Part shown: in pieces, positions 17,236 to 26,635 of the stretch
Position numbering within the stretch: position 1 is the stretch's first letter
Layout: the number at the start of each line of letters is the position of its first letter
Assembly: GCF_947258355.1 (NCBI RefSeq)
Contig: NZ_CAMYIC010000054.1
Coordinates: 1 to 59,675, forward strand
Direction: 5' to 3'
Source: an uncultured Allomuricauda sp.
Lineage (GTDB): Bacteria > Bacteroidota > Bacteroidia > Flavobacteriales > Flavobacteriaceae
DNA: 59,675 nt
Position numbers and translations under genes: made by a program
The notes under the pieces: model-generated
Told to the model about the DNA's origin: nothing
The model's database searches: none
The model's input: only the letters and a program-made list of their open reading frames with translations

Positions 17236-18286
17236 AATTCACCTAGATTTTAAACTGAACAATGTTTCTTACTCCATTGCAGAACTTGGTAAGGAAGCTG
17301 ATGCAATGTTGACAAGCGGAGCAACTTTTGAAAATACCATAGGGCAGTTTTTACTGGATTGGGTTTCGGACAGATCAACGGTAGAAGTACAAACATCTGG
17401 GTCTACGGGAAAACCGAAAACCATCACACTTAAAAAAGAGCATATGGTCAATTCCGCATTGGCCACTGGGTCCTACTTCGGATTACAGCCTGGGCAAAAA
17501 GCGCTTTTATGTTTGCCCTGTACTGGCATAGCAGGTAAAATGATGTTGGTTCGCGCTATGGTCCTCGGTCTGCATTTGGATTATGTGGAACCCTCATCAT
17601 ACCCATTGCCCAACAACAACAAAACCTATGACTTTGTAGCTATGGTGCCCCTACAGGTTCAACATTCGTTGGATAAAATGGGTAGGATAAAACGGCTTAT
17701 TGTTGGAGGGGCACCCGTGGATTCAAGTTTACGGAGTCAGCTGGCTAAGCTACCTGTTAAAGCCTATGAAACTTATGGAATGACGGAAACCATCACCCAT
17801 ATTGCGGTAAAAAAGATTGACACCGAACGTTCAAGTTCTTTTGAAGTCTTGCCAAATGTTTCCATTTCACAAGATGATAGAGGATGTCTAGTGATTGATG
17901 CCCCCAACATTTCAAATGAGAAAATAATCACGAATGATTTGGTTGAATTGATTGGCGAAAATCAATTTAATTGGTTGGGAAGATATGATTCGATTATTAA
18001 CTCGGGAGGAATTAAATTGGTTCCAGAGCAAATTGAAGAAAAGTTAGCCAGCCTGATTCAATCTCGTTTTTTTGTAGCTGGCATCCCCGATGAGACCTTA
18101 GGCCAAAAACTGGTGTTGATTCTCGAGGGAGAATCTGTGGACAAACAAGAATTGATAGATGCCATCAAGGAGCTAAAAACGATATCAAAATATGAGGTGC
18201 CCAAGGCAATTTACTTTGTAAAAACCTTTGAAGAGACTTCAACCAACAAAGTGGACCGTAAAAAAAACATGGAGCAAATTAGCTAA
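17213..18286 (+). CDS. menE: o-Succinylbenzoate-CoA ligase (AMP-binding)
   Basis: A 357-residue adenylate-forming enzyme that activates o-succinylbenzoate with CoA. The P-loop-like motif TSGSTGKPK is near residue 65, the YETYGMTET motif near 190, the GRYDSIINSGGIKL motif near 260 and the C-terminal catalytic lysine in TSTNKVDRKK. It is shorter than proteobacterial MenE, as usual in Flavobacteriia. It overlaps the CPBP gene and closes the men cluster. Confidence 0.92.
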   Translation: MENPTWHKIHLDFKLNNVSYSIAELGKEADAMLTSGATFENTIGQFLLDWVSDRSTVEVQTSGSTGKPKTITLKKEHMVNSALATGSYFGLQPGQKALLCLPCTGIAGKMMLVRAMVLGLHLDYVEPSSYPLPNNNKTYDFVAMVPLQVQHSLDKMGRIKRLIVGGAPVDSSLRSQLAKLPVKAYETYGMTETITHIAVKKIDTERSSSFEVLPNVSISQDDRGCLVIDAPNISNEKIITNDLVELIGENQFNWLGRYDSIINSGGIKLVPEQIEEKLASLIQSRFFVAGIPDETLGQKLVLILEGESVDKQELIDAIKELKTISKYEVPKAIYFVKTFEETSTNKVDRKKNMEQIS

Positions 18287-18397
18287 ACTAACTCCAAATG
18301 GCCGTTTACTCATCACAGTCCTACTTAAACTAATTATCGGTTTTATTAAGACATCATTGATACTAGGTTAGCCATAAATCTAAAAACCGTATCAATT

Positions 18398-20476
18398 ATG
18401 AAAAATCAAGTTTTACTTTTACTGCTAGCAATTTCTTTTCAGGTTGCTGCACAACAAAATACTGTAACTGGTGTGGTTACGGATTCAGATAACGCTCCAC
18501 TTCCTGGGGTCAATGTTATCATAAAAGAAACCTCGAAGGGTACTCAAACCGATTTTGATGGACAATATAGCGTAGTGGCTTATCAGGGCCAGACCTTGGT
18601 TTTCTCCTATATAGGATTTAAAACCAAAGAGGTCAAAATAGGAGCGAACAAAACAATCAATGTGCAATTGGAGGAAGATGTACAAAGATTAGAGGAAGTT
18701 GTGACCATTGGATATTCTGCCCAAGAATATAGTACTAGGGCTCCTTCCGCTGCTCAAATCAAACGTAGAAAGCAGAAAGCCTACCATCAATCTATTTCCC
18801 AGGCATTGCAAGTCAGGGCAGCTGGGGTCCAAGTTGCGGAAGAGGTAAGTTTCATGAAAATAAGGGGTAATGCCTCAATTAAATCAGGGAAAGAACCACT
18901 TTATATTGTGGATGGCACACCGATACGAAAGCAAAATAATACGGTAATTGCCCAGTTAGACCCTTCCAAAATAGACAAAATCAATGTCTACAAGGGAGCC
19001 AAAGCAAGAAGTTTGTTTGGTTCCTCTGCTAAAAATGGCTGTATCGTAATCACTACCAAGCAAGGGAATTATCAAATCCAAAATGATGAAAAATATGCCG
19101 AAATCACTGAAAACCAATTCGAGCATGTCTCTTTGAGCCCGCTTTCCACTTTTTCCATAGATGTGGACAAAGCATCCTACAGTAATATTCGCAGAATGAT
19201 CAACAACGGTAAACAAATACCTGTGGATGCCGTTAAAGTGGAAGAAATGATCAATTATTTCAATTATTCCTACCCTCAACCCACGGAACATCCATTCTCC
19301 ATAAACACAGAAGTTGTTCAAACACCATGGAACAAGGATACTAAATTGGTACGCATTGGTTTACAAGGTAAAACTTATCAGAATGAAGAATTACCGGCGT
19401 CGAACCTTACTTTTTTGATAGATGTTTCAGGTTCCATGGGGAGTGCCGATAAATTGCCCTTGCTAAAATCCGCATTCAAACTATTGGTAAATCAATTACG
19501 TGAAAAGGACAAAGTTTCCATTGTGGTATATGCCGGTGCCGCAGGTGTGGTTCTGGAACCCACACAAGGGGATAAGAAAATGGAAATTACAAAGGCTTTG
19601 GAGAATTTGCATTCAGGAGGTTCCACAGCTGGAGGTGCAGGAATTGAACTGGCTTACAAACTGGCTAGCAAAAACTTCATTAAAAATGGGAACAACAGGG
19701 TTATTTTGGCTACTGACGGTGATTTTAATGTAGGGCCATCCAGTGACAAGGACATGGTAAAGCTTATCGAAGAAAAACGTAAGTCAGGAGTGTTCTTATC
19801 TGTTTTAGGTTTTGGCATGGGAAATTACAAAGATTCAAAAATGGAGAAATTAGCGGATAAAGGGAATGGAAACCATGCATATATCGATACCATGCAAGAA
19901 GCGCAAAAAGTATTCGGTCAAGAATTCGGAGGCACACTGTACACCATAGCCAAAGATGTTAAAATACAAGTGGAATTTAATCCTGCGGTTGTTGGAGCTT
20001 ATCGTTTAATAGGATATGAAAACAGAATGCTGGCCGATGAAGATTTTATTGATGACACCAAGGATGCTGGAGAATTAGGTAGTGGGCATACGGTAGCCGC
20101 TCTTTACGAAATAGTTCTAAAAGGTACCGAAAGTCCATTTGTGAAACCCGTTCACGACTTAAAATATACTTCCAAAATGGTTGACGGTAGTACTAATGAA
20201 CTATTGACCGTTAAGTTCAGGTATAAAAAACCAGATGGCGATACGAGTACAGAGATTACCAAAACAGTGAAAAATAAACTAGATCAAATTTCACCTGACT
20301 TTAGTTTTGCGGCTTCTGTTGCCTTATTTGGACTCCATTTAAGAAAATCACAGTTTACGAATAATAGCGAATTGGAAGATGTGGTACAAATGGCTAAGGC
20401 AGGCCTGGAAAATGATAATCAAGGCTATCGGGCAGAATTTATCCGACTCGTAAAGTCTCATGCCAACAGTTTATGA
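18398..20476 (+). CDS. Exported vWA (YfbK-type) protein with CarboxypepD_reg and TonB-plug-like regions
   Basis: A 692-residue protein. A signal peptide ending at VAAQ is followed by a CarboxypepD_reg beta-sandwich (GVVTDSDNAPLPGVNVIIK), a linker with LEEVVTIGY, and a plug-like segment (MKIRGNASIKSGKEPLYIVDG, then INVYKGAKARSLFGSSAKNG). It then carries a YfbK-type N-terminal domain, a von Willebrand A domain with intact MIDAS (DVSGSMGS, near residue 348) and a DUF3520-like C-terminus. There is no outer-membrane barrel, although the N-terminal third looks like a SusC receptor. The vWA part suggests metal-dependent protein binding at the cell surface. A terminator follows. Confidence 0.88.
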   Translation: MKNQVLLLLLAISFQVAAQQNTVTGVVTDSDNAPLPGVNVIIKETSKGTQTDFDGQYSVVAYQGQTLVFSYIGFKTKEVKIGANKTINVQLEEDVQRLEEVVTIGYSAQEYSTRAPSAAQIKRRKQKAYHQSISQALQVRAAGVQVAEEVSFMKIRGNASIKSGKEPLYIVDGTPIRKQNNTVIAQLDPSKIDKINVYKGAKARSLFGSSAKNGCIVITTKQGNYQIQNDEKYAEITENQFEHVSLSPLSTFSIDVDKASYSNIRRMINNGKQIPVDAVKVEEMINYFNYSYPQPTEHPFSINTEVVQTPWNKDTKLVRIGLQGKTYQNEELPASNLTFLIDVSGSMGSADKLPLLKSAFKLLVNQLREKDKVSIVVYAGAAGVVLEPTQGDKKMEITKALENLHSGGSTAGGAGIELAYKLASKNFIKNGNNRVILATDGDFNVGPSSDKDMVKLIEEKRKSGVFLSVLGFGMGNYKDSKMEKLADKGNGNHAYIDTMQEAQKVFGQEFGGTLYTIAKDVKIQVEFNPAVVGAYRLIGYENRMLADEDFIDDTKDAGELGSGHTVAALYEIVLKGTESPFVKPVHDLKYTSKMVDGSTNELLTVKFRYKKPDGDTSTEITKTVKNKLDQISPDFSFAASVALFGLHLRKSQFTNNSELEDVVQMAKAGLENDNQGYRAEFIRLVKSHANSL

Positions 20477-20502
20477 AAAAGTGCCTTCGGGCACTTTTTT
20501 TA
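20476..20502 (+). terminator. Terminator of the vWA protein gene
   Basis: AAAAAGTGCC and GGGCACTTTTTTT form a stem around TTC, immediately after the stop codon. Confidence 0.88.
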
Positions 20503-20540
20503 TATCTGCTAAAAGCTGTAATTTCAGCAAAAAATCAACC

Positions 20541-21887
20541 ATGCAAAAAACTATAAAACTAGTACTGCTACTTCTACCCCTTATCGTATCCTCACAACAA
20601 ATTCTCCCCGAGGTGGAACGAGCCAAGGTAGTAGATGAAATTCTTGAAGAACGATTTAATGTTTTGTTGCCCAAATTAATGGATGATGCCGGATTGGATA
20701 TGTGGGTATTGATATCCCGCGAATATAATGAAGACCCCGTGCTCCGGACCATGTTGCCAGCAACTTGGTTGAATGCACGAAGAAGGACCATACTGCTTTT
20801 TTATAGGGACAAAGCAAAAAATACCATTGATAAATTGGCTGTGGCCCGCTACAACATAGGCAAGAGTATAACATCGGCTTGGGACAAGGAGAAAGAACCC
20901 GACCAATGGAAACGTTTAATGCAGTTGATTGCAGAACGTAATCCTGATAAAATAGGACTTAATTTTTCCAAGGATCATAATATTGCCGATGGATTGGACA
21001 AGACCGATTATGATGAATTTATGGCCAATCTTCCTAAAAAATATCAGTCTAAAGTAGTATCTGCCGAGCAGTTAGCGGTACGTTGGATAGAGACTCGTAC
21101 ACCAAGGGAAATGATCATTTTCAATCAGTTGACCGATATTACCCACGATATTATCGCTGAAGCCTTCTCCGAAAAAGTGATTACCCCTGGAGTTACCACA
21201 ACAACTGAGGTAGAGTGGTGGATGCGTCAAAAAGTGACCGATCTAGGTTTGGAAACTTGGTTTCATCCCACTGTTGACGTGCAACGAACCAGTGAGGAAT
21301 TAGTAGGCCATTTGTATTCCTTCTCGGGAAGACCAGATGACGAAGTAATCCAACGTGGTGATTTGTTGCACTGCGATTTTGGAATCACATACCTACGTTT
21401 GAATACCGACTGCCAAGAACTGGCCTATGTTTTAAAACCAGAAGAAACGGAAGCACCATCGTTTTTAGTAAACGCCTTGTATGATGGTAACCGTGTTCAG
21501 GATTTTTTAACCCAAAATATGGTTGAAGGCAGGGTAGGAAACGAGATTCTCGCCAAGGCCTTGCAGGATGCAAAGGACGCAGGACTTCGCCCAGCCATTT
21601 ATACCCATCCACTGGGAACCTACGGTCATTCTGCAGGAACTACAATTGGGATGTGGGACTCCCAAGGTGGTGTGATGAAGGATGACGGCGAAAATTATCC
21701 CTTAAATCCAAATACGGCTTATGCCATTGAACTGAACGCAACCGTTAACATTCCTGAATGGAACAGGGATATCAGAATTATGTTGGAGGAGCCTGGTTTT
21801 TTTGGGGAAGATGGATTCCGTTACATTAATGGCAGACAAACAGAATTATTGCTGATTCCAAGACCAAAATCACATTTAGGGAACTGA
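20541..21887 (+). CDS. M24 family metallopeptidase (Xaa-Pro aminopeptidase-like), exported
   Basis: A 448-residue protein with a signal peptide (MQKTIKLVLLLLPLIVSSQ), a creatinase-like N-terminal domain and a pita-bread catalytic domain. Metal ligands can be read as Asp in HCDFGITY, Asp in RLNTDCQE, His in HPLGTYGHSAG, Glu in AIELNATV and Glu in MLEEPGFF. The start at 20541 places the signal peptide at the N-terminus. It should act in the periplasm on peptides, possibly Xaa-Pro. Its neighbours are two plug-like proteins; no functional link is evident. Confidence 0.87.
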   Translation: MQKTIKLVLLLLPLIVSSQQILPEVERAKVVDEILEERFNVLLPKLMDDAGLDMWVLISREYNEDPVLRTMLPATWLNARRRTILLFYRDKAKNTIDKLAVARYNIGKSITSAWDKEKEPDQWKRLMQLIAERNPDKIGLNFSKDHNIADGLDKTDYDEFMANLPKKYQSKVVSAEQLAVRWIETRTPREMIIFNQLTDITHDIIAEAFSEKVITPGVTTTTEVEWWMRQKVTDLGLETWFHPTVDVQRTSEELVGHLYSFSGRPDDEVIQRGDLLHCDFGITYLRLNTDCQELAYVLKPEETEAPSFLVNALYDGNRVQDFLTQNMVEGRVGNEILAKALQDAKDAGLRPAIYTHPLGTYGHSAGTTIGMWDSQGGVMKDDGENYPLNPNTAYAIELNATVNIPEWNRDIRIMLEEPGFFGEDGFRYINGRQTELLLIPRPKSHLGN

Positions 21888-21932
21888 TTATTTTTTTCGT
21901 AAATTTAGTAATCATCTAATTTTCAAGTTGCT

Positions 21933-23675
21933 ATGAGATTACTATTTTTTACAGGATTTTTCATTTTATTTACCGGACTCACCTATGGTCAAAAAACCAT
22001 TGAAGGTCGTGTTTCCAATGGAGGTGATGTATTGTCAAATGTCCAAATTGCCAATCTATCCACAGGAGCAGAGACTACTTCGAACCAAGAAGGTAGATAT
22101 CAAATTAAAGCTGAGCCCAAAGAAGAACTTCAATTCATTCATTCGGGAATGGACACGATTTCCATTATTGTGGAAGATGTGACCAGAATCTTAAATATTA
22201 AGATGAATCATGAGGTGGAAGAATTGGATGAAGTGACCGTTGCAGGAAAGAAAAGAAAAACACATCAAGAGAAATTACTGGAGTATAGTCAGAAAAAAAC
22301 CATGATACGCACGGCATTTGGATTTCTGGATAAAGAAACAGCCAGTTACTCTTTACGGATCGCCGATGAGGACGATTTTGAAAATGCCCCTAACATAAAT
22401 TCGGTGATCAGGGGAGCATTTGCAGGAGTCAATGCCCAATGCGACCCAATGTCAGGAAAACTCGGAGTCTCCATGCGGTCCGTTCAAAGTATAAATATGC
22501 CTACAGGTGCCAATTTTGATGTGGACGGACAACTATTGACAGAGGTTTATTGCAGTTGGTTATGGGGCAATGTAAAAAGAATGGCGTTTATCCCATCTTT
22601 GTCAGCAATGGCAAAATATGGCGAATTTGGTAGGGGAGGTATTGTGGTAATCAATACGATTTCGGGAAGTTTTACCCCAACGGAACAAGACGGAGGCATT
22701 TATGACCATGCCAAATTACGTAATAACGTTTATAAGCAAAATGCTCTTAACAATGAAGTTGTTGTTGAAAATGCCCCACAATATTTAAAAGAAATAAAAA
22801 GCTCAAAAAGTAAAAATGAAGCTTTTGAAGTGTATCAAAAGAATGCCCAAAAATACAGGTCTTCTTATCATTTTGCCTTAGAAAATTATCGTTATTTTTT
22901 TAATGAATGGAATGATGAAAGTACGGCGGACAAAATTTTGGAAGAGAATGCGCTAGCATTTAAAAACAATCCGGTGGCCTTAAAATCTTTGGCCTACGTT
23001 TATGAGGCCCAAGGAAGATATAAAAAGGCACACGATACCTATAAACAAATTTACATCCTTCGTCCAGATTATGCACAAAGTTTTATTGACATGGCCAAGA
23101 GCTACAGAAACTTGGGTGAAGCTAAATCGGCAACATCCCTTTTTGCCAGACATGCCTATTTGCAGGAAGAAGGACTATTGCCCAAAGACACAGTTGATCT
23201 TTCAAGAATAATGAAGAGGGAAGTCTATAATCTGTTCGCTCTGGACAATGGATCCCTTCAGATAAAAAGCAGAAAGTGGACAACCCGGAACCAGGAATAC
23301 TCGACCCGATTGGTTTTTGAATGGAACGATTCCGAAGCGGAGTTCGACCTACAGTTTGTAAATCCCGGCAACCAATATTTTAATTGGAAACATACACTTG
23401 CGGAAATGCCCGAAAGAATCAGGTCAGAAAAGGAATTAGGGTATTCCATGGCTGACTTTTTAATGGATGATGAACTTCCCGGAACATGGAAAGTGAATGC
23501 TAGATATCACGGCAATAAACAATTAACCCCTTCTTACATTAAAGTTACTGTTTACCACAATTATGGAAGTAAACTACAGAGTAAGGATGTCAAAGTGTTC
23601 CGTTTGGGGATAAAAGGAGTCAACCAGCATTTGTTTGATTTTAATATTCCTTCAAGGATTGCAAAAAGTAAATAG
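21933..23675 (+). CDS. Exported CarboxypepD_reg/TonB-plug-like protein with TPR-like helices
   Basis: A 580-residue protein: signal peptide ending at GLTYGQ, CarboxypepD_reg domain (IEGRVSNGGDVLSNVQIANL), linker with ELDEVTVAGKKR, and a plug-like region (NINSVIRGAFAGVNAQCDP, then INMPTGANFDVDGQLL, then GEFGRGGIVVINT). TPR-like repeats then occupy about residues 330-420 (LAYVYEAQGRYKKAHDTYKQI), followed by a beta-rich domain. No beta-barrel strands follow the plug. It ends three bases from the convergent acyl-CoA carboxylase gene. Function unknown. Confidence 0.8.
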   Translation: MRLLFFTGFFILFTGLTYGQKTIEGRVSNGGDVLSNVQIANLSTGAETTSNQEGRYQIKAEPKEELQFIHSGMDTISIIVEDVTRILNIKMNHEVEELDEVTVAGKKRKTHQEKLLEYSQKKTMIRTAFGFLDKETASYSLRIADEDDFENAPNINSVIRGAFAGVNAQCDPMSGKLGVSMRSVQSINMPTGANFDVDGQLLTEVYCSWLWGNVKRMAFIPSLSAMAKYGEFGRGGIVVINTISGSFTPTEQDGGIYDHAKLRNNVYKQNALNNEVVVENAPQYLKEIKSSKSKNEAFEVYQKNAQKYRSSYHFALENYRYFFNEWNDESTADKILEENALAFKNNPVALKSLAYVYEAQGRYKKAHDTYKQIYILRPDYAQSFIDMAKSYRNLGEAKSATSLFARHAYLQEEGLLPKDTVDLSRIMKREVYNLFALDNGSLQIKSRKWTTRNQEYSTRLVFEWNDSEAEFDLQFVNPGNQYFNWKHTLAEMPERIRSEKELGYSMADFLMDDELPGTWKVNARYHGNKQLTPSYIKVTVYHNYGSKLQSKDVKVFRLGIKGVNQHLFDFNIPSRIAKSK

Positions 23676-23678
23676 GGC

Positions 23679-25307
23679 TCAGACTTGAAGCACACCCATA
23701 TTAAACTTTTTCTCAATAGGCGCATGGTTAGCGGCCTCAATCCCCATGGAAATCCATTTACGAGTATCCAAAGGGTTTATGATAGCATCCGTCCATAACC
23801 TTGCAGCAGCATAATAGGGTGATATTTGATCATCGTAGCGCTGCTTGATTTTATCAAACAGCTCTTGTTCCTTTTCGGCATCCACAGGTTTACCACTTTT
23901 TTCCAAGCTGGCTTTTTCAATTTGTAAAAGCACTTTTGCAGCAGAATTTCCACTCATTACCGCTAGCTCGGCACTGGGCCAAGCCACAATTAATCTAGGG
24001 TCATACGCTTTTCCGCACATGGCATAGTTCCCAGCACCATAGCTGTTTCCAATAACAATCGTAAACTTGGGTACTACCGAATTACTTACTGCATTCACCA
24101 TTTTAGCACCATCTTTTATGATTCCGCCATGCTCACTTTTACTGCCCACCATAAAACCGGTAACGTCTTGCAAGAACACTAGGGGTATTTTCTTTTGGTT
24201 GCAGTTGGCGATAAATCGGGTGGCCTTGTCCGCAGAATCAGAATAGATGACTCCACCAAATTGCATTTCCCCTTTTTTGGTTTTTACTACTTTACGTTGG
24301 TTGGCTACAATACCCACGGCCCAGCCGTCGATACGTGCGTAACCTGTTAAAATGGTCTGTCCATAGCCTTCCTTGTATTGTTCAAATTCAGAATCATCAA
24401 CCAAACGTTTTATAATTTCCAACATGTCGTATTGGTCGCTTCGGGATGTGGGCAGTAGTCCAAAAATATCATCAGGATTCTCTGCTGGCTTTTTAGCCTC
24501 AACCCTGTTGAATCCAGCCTTGTCAAAATCGCCGATTTTGTCTACAATGTTTTTGATTTTATCCAAGGCATCTTTATCATCCTTGGCTTTGTAATCAGTA
24601 ACCCCACTGATTTCCGAGTGTGTCGTAGCGCCACCCAATGTTTCATTGTCGATGGACTCCCCAATGGCAGCTTTTACGAGATAACTGCCTGCTAAAAATA
24701 TGCTTCCCGTTTTGTCTACGATCAAAGCTTCGTCACTCATGATGGGCAAGTAAGCCCCTCCAGCAACGCAACTGCCCATTACAGCGGCAATTTGTGTAAT
24801 TCCCATGCTGCTCATTACGGCATTGTTCCTGAAAATTCGGCCAAAATGCTCTTTGTCGGGGAATATTTCATCTTGCATGGGCAAATAAACCCCTGCACTG
24901 TCCACCAAATAAATAATGGGCAATCTGTTTTCAATGGAAATTTCCTGTGCGCGGAGATTTTTCTTTCCTGTGATAGGGAACCAAGCCCCTGCTTTTACGG
25001 TAGCGTCGTTGGCCACGACCACACATTGTTTACCTTTTACATAACCCACTTTTACCACTACGCCACCAGAAGGGCAACCTCCATGTTCCTCGTACATATC
25101 TTCACCGGCAAATGCTCCTATCTCAATGGATTGGGTGTCCTTGTCCAGCAAATAATCGATACGCTCTCTTGCGGTCATTTTACCTTTGGCATGGTGCTTT
25201 TCGATACGACTTTTTCCGCCACCGAGCTTTACCTTGGCCAGTCTACGCTTCAGGTCGGATAATTTTAACTTATTATGGTCTTCGTTCTTATTGAAGTTTA
25301 TGTCCAT
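23679..25307 (-). CDS. Acyl-CoA carboxylase, carboxyltransferase (beta) subunit
   Basis: A 542-residue carboxyltransferase of the propionyl/methylcrotonyl-CoA carboxylase group, which moves CO2 from biotin to an acyl-CoA. Motifs are GKMTARERIDYLLD, GGVVVKVGYV, MGSCVAGGAYLPIMSDEA (N-terminal crotonase fold) and VTGFMVGSKSEHGG with NSYGAGNYAMCG (C-terminal half). The SCVAGGAY segment resembles methylcrotonyl-CoA carboxylase beta, so leucine breakdown is likely but not proved. The biotin-carrying alpha subunit is not in this window. Confidence 0.88.
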   Translation of the reverse strand: MDINFNKNEDHNKLKLSDLKRRLAKVKLGGGKSRIEKHHAKGKMTARERIDYLLDKDTQSIEIGAFAGEDMYEEHGGCPSGGVVVKVGYVKGKQCVVVANDATVKAGAWFPITGKKNLRAQEISIENRLPIIYLVDSAGVYLPMQDEIFPDKEHFGRIFRNNAVMSSMGITQIAAVMGSCVAGGAYLPIMSDEALIVDKTGSIFLAGSYLVKAAIGESIDNETLGGATTHSEISGVTDYKAKDDKDALDKIKNIVDKIGDFDKAGFNRVEAKKPAENPDDIFGLLPTSRSDQYDMLEIIKRLVDDSEFEQYKEGYGQTILTGYARIDGWAVGIVANQRKVVKTKKGEMQFGGVIYSDSADKATRFIANCNQKKIPLVFLQDVTGFMVGSKSEHGGIIKDGAKMVNAVSNSVVPKFTIVIGNSYGAGNYAMCGKAYDPRLIVAWPSAELAVMSGNSAAKVLLQIEKASLEKSGKPVDAEKEQELFDKIKQRYDDQISPYYAAARLWTDAIINPLDTRKWISMGIEAANHAPIEKKFNMGVLQV

Positions 25308-25355
25308 TCTGCTTTAAATTCGTTTCGTTGGTTAAAGATAAGGAGTTATAATCAT

Positions 25356-25363
25356 TACTTTTG
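25356..25363 (+). promoter_or_regulatory. Promoter -7 box of the Gfo/Idh/MocA gene
   Basis: TACTTTTG (TAnnTTTG) ends six bases before the ATG at 25370, predicting an essentially leaderless mRNA and supporting ATG over the TTG inside the box. Confidence 0.55.
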
Positions 25364-25369
25364 AACTAT

Positions 25370-26353
25370 ATGGAAACCAAAATACGATGGGGCATAGTAG
25401 GCCCGGGAAAAATAGCCAGAAAATTTGTGTCCGATGTTTTGCTTGTGCCAGATGCTGAGGTTGCTGCAGTTGCATCAAGATCATTGGAGCGGGCCAAAGA
25501 ATTTGCAAATGAATATGACGTAAAACACACCTTTGGAAGTTATGATGACCTGTTTCGGTCAGGAACAGTAGATGTCGTGTATATTGCCACACCCCATAAT
25601 TTTCATAAGGATTTGTCCATAAAAGCCCTTGAAAACGGCATAGGTGTTTTGTGTGAAAAACCAATGGGTGTCAATAGGGCAGAAGTGGTCGAACAGGTAA
25701 ATGCATCGAAGCAAAACAATGCTTTTTTGATGGAAGCCCTATGGTCTCGATTTAATCCATCTATCCAAAAAGTAAAGCAGCTTATTGATGATGGTGCTAT
25801 CGGGGATTTAAAATACATTCACGCCGATTTTGCTTTCTATGGGTTGGACAAGGGGTTGGATTCTAGGTTATTGAATCCTAGTTTGGCCTCTGGGACGATT
25901 CTTGATATTGGGATTTATCCAATTTTCTTGTCCTATCTGTTGCTGGGAATGCCCTATGATATTATGGCAGTATCTAAATTCCACGAGAATGGCACGGAGC
26001 TTCAAACCAGTATGATTTTTGACTATCCCAATGCTCAAGCAATGCTTTACAGTGGTTTTACAAGCAATTCCAAAATGGAAGCAGAAATTTCAGGAACAAT
26101 AGGGGAGGTATTCCTAAACCCAAGATGGCATGAAGCTGATGGCTTTACTTTAGTAAAGGGGGAGGAAACCGATAAAGTTGACCTGCCCCTAACAGGAATT
26201 GGTTACTACTATGAAATATTGGAGGTGCATAAATGCTTGAGAGAAAGTAAAATTGAAAGTGACCATTGGTCGCATCAGAACAGCTTGGATTTGTCAGAGT
26301 TATTGGACACCGTGAGGGAAAAATGCGGGGTTAGCTTTCCTTTTGAAACATAA
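25370..26353 (+). CDS. Gfo/Idh/MocA family NAD(P)-dependent oxidoreductase
   Basis: A 327-residue dehydrogenase. The N-terminal Rossmann fold has IVGPGKIARKFVSDV, and the family signature CEKPMGVN carries the conserved lysine. The C-terminal alpha/beta domain has DIGIYPIF, like the dihydrodiol dehydrogenase/glucose-fructose oxidoreductase subgroup. It probably oxidises a sugar or a cyclic diol; the substrate cannot be predicted. It is divergent from the carboxylase gene and ends about 65 bases before a small membrane protein gene. Confidence 0.88.
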   Translation: METKIRWGIVGPGKIARKFVSDVLLVPDAEVAAVASRSLERAKEFANEYDVKHTFGSYDDLFRSGTVDVVYIATPHNFHKDLSIKALENGIGVLCEKPMGVNRAEVVEQVNASKQNNAFLMEALWSRFNPSIQKVKQLIDDGAIGDLKYIHADFAFYGLDKGLDSRLLNPSLASGTILDIGIYPIFLSYLLLGMPYDIMAVSKFHENGTELQTSMIFDYPNAQAMLYSGFTSNSKMEAEISGTIGEVFLNPRWHEADGFTLVKGEETDKVDLPLTGIGYYYEILEVHKCLRESKIESDHWSHQNSLDLSELLDTVREKCGVSFPFET

Positions 26354-26419
26354 TCCTTAATAATAACTTTACATTAAACCGATTTTTACGATATTTGAAA
26401 TTCTTCAGAAATTTATACA

Positions 26420-26602
26420 ATGGGAATGAATAAGAACACGGTGCTGGCCTATGCCACATGGATTATGATTTTGGTTGGTTTGGGAATGATAGCACTTGGA
26501 GCTTTTAAATATGATGAAGTAGCAGGATGGGGCTTTGCTGCTGTTGGAATAGGATTTTTTGCGGTAGCCTGGGTATTCAATGCCCTTAAAGGAAGAGTTT
26601 AG
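26420..26602 (+). CDS. Small membrane protein beside ettA
   Basis: A 60-residue protein with two hydrophobic helices (ATWIMILVGLGMIALGAF and AAVGIGFFAVAWVFNAL) joined by a short polar loop. It resembles the CAL67264-type small membrane proteins of Flavobacteriia, which commonly stand directly before ettA, as here (33 bases). The Met at the third codon could also be the start. Function unknown. Confidence 0.75.
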   Translation: MGMNKNTVLAYATWIMILVGLGMIALGAFKYDEVAGWGFAAVGIGFFAVAWVFNALKGRV

Positions 26603-26635
26603 CCTCTTTTTCATAAACAATTTAATTTACAGTAA

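Noticed and set aside
24792..25262. Plus-strand frame of 156 codons opposite the acyl-CoA carboxylase gene
   Set aside because: It lies fully inside a well-supported gene on the other strand, is rich in His and Cys, and shows no family motif; it is a shadow frame.
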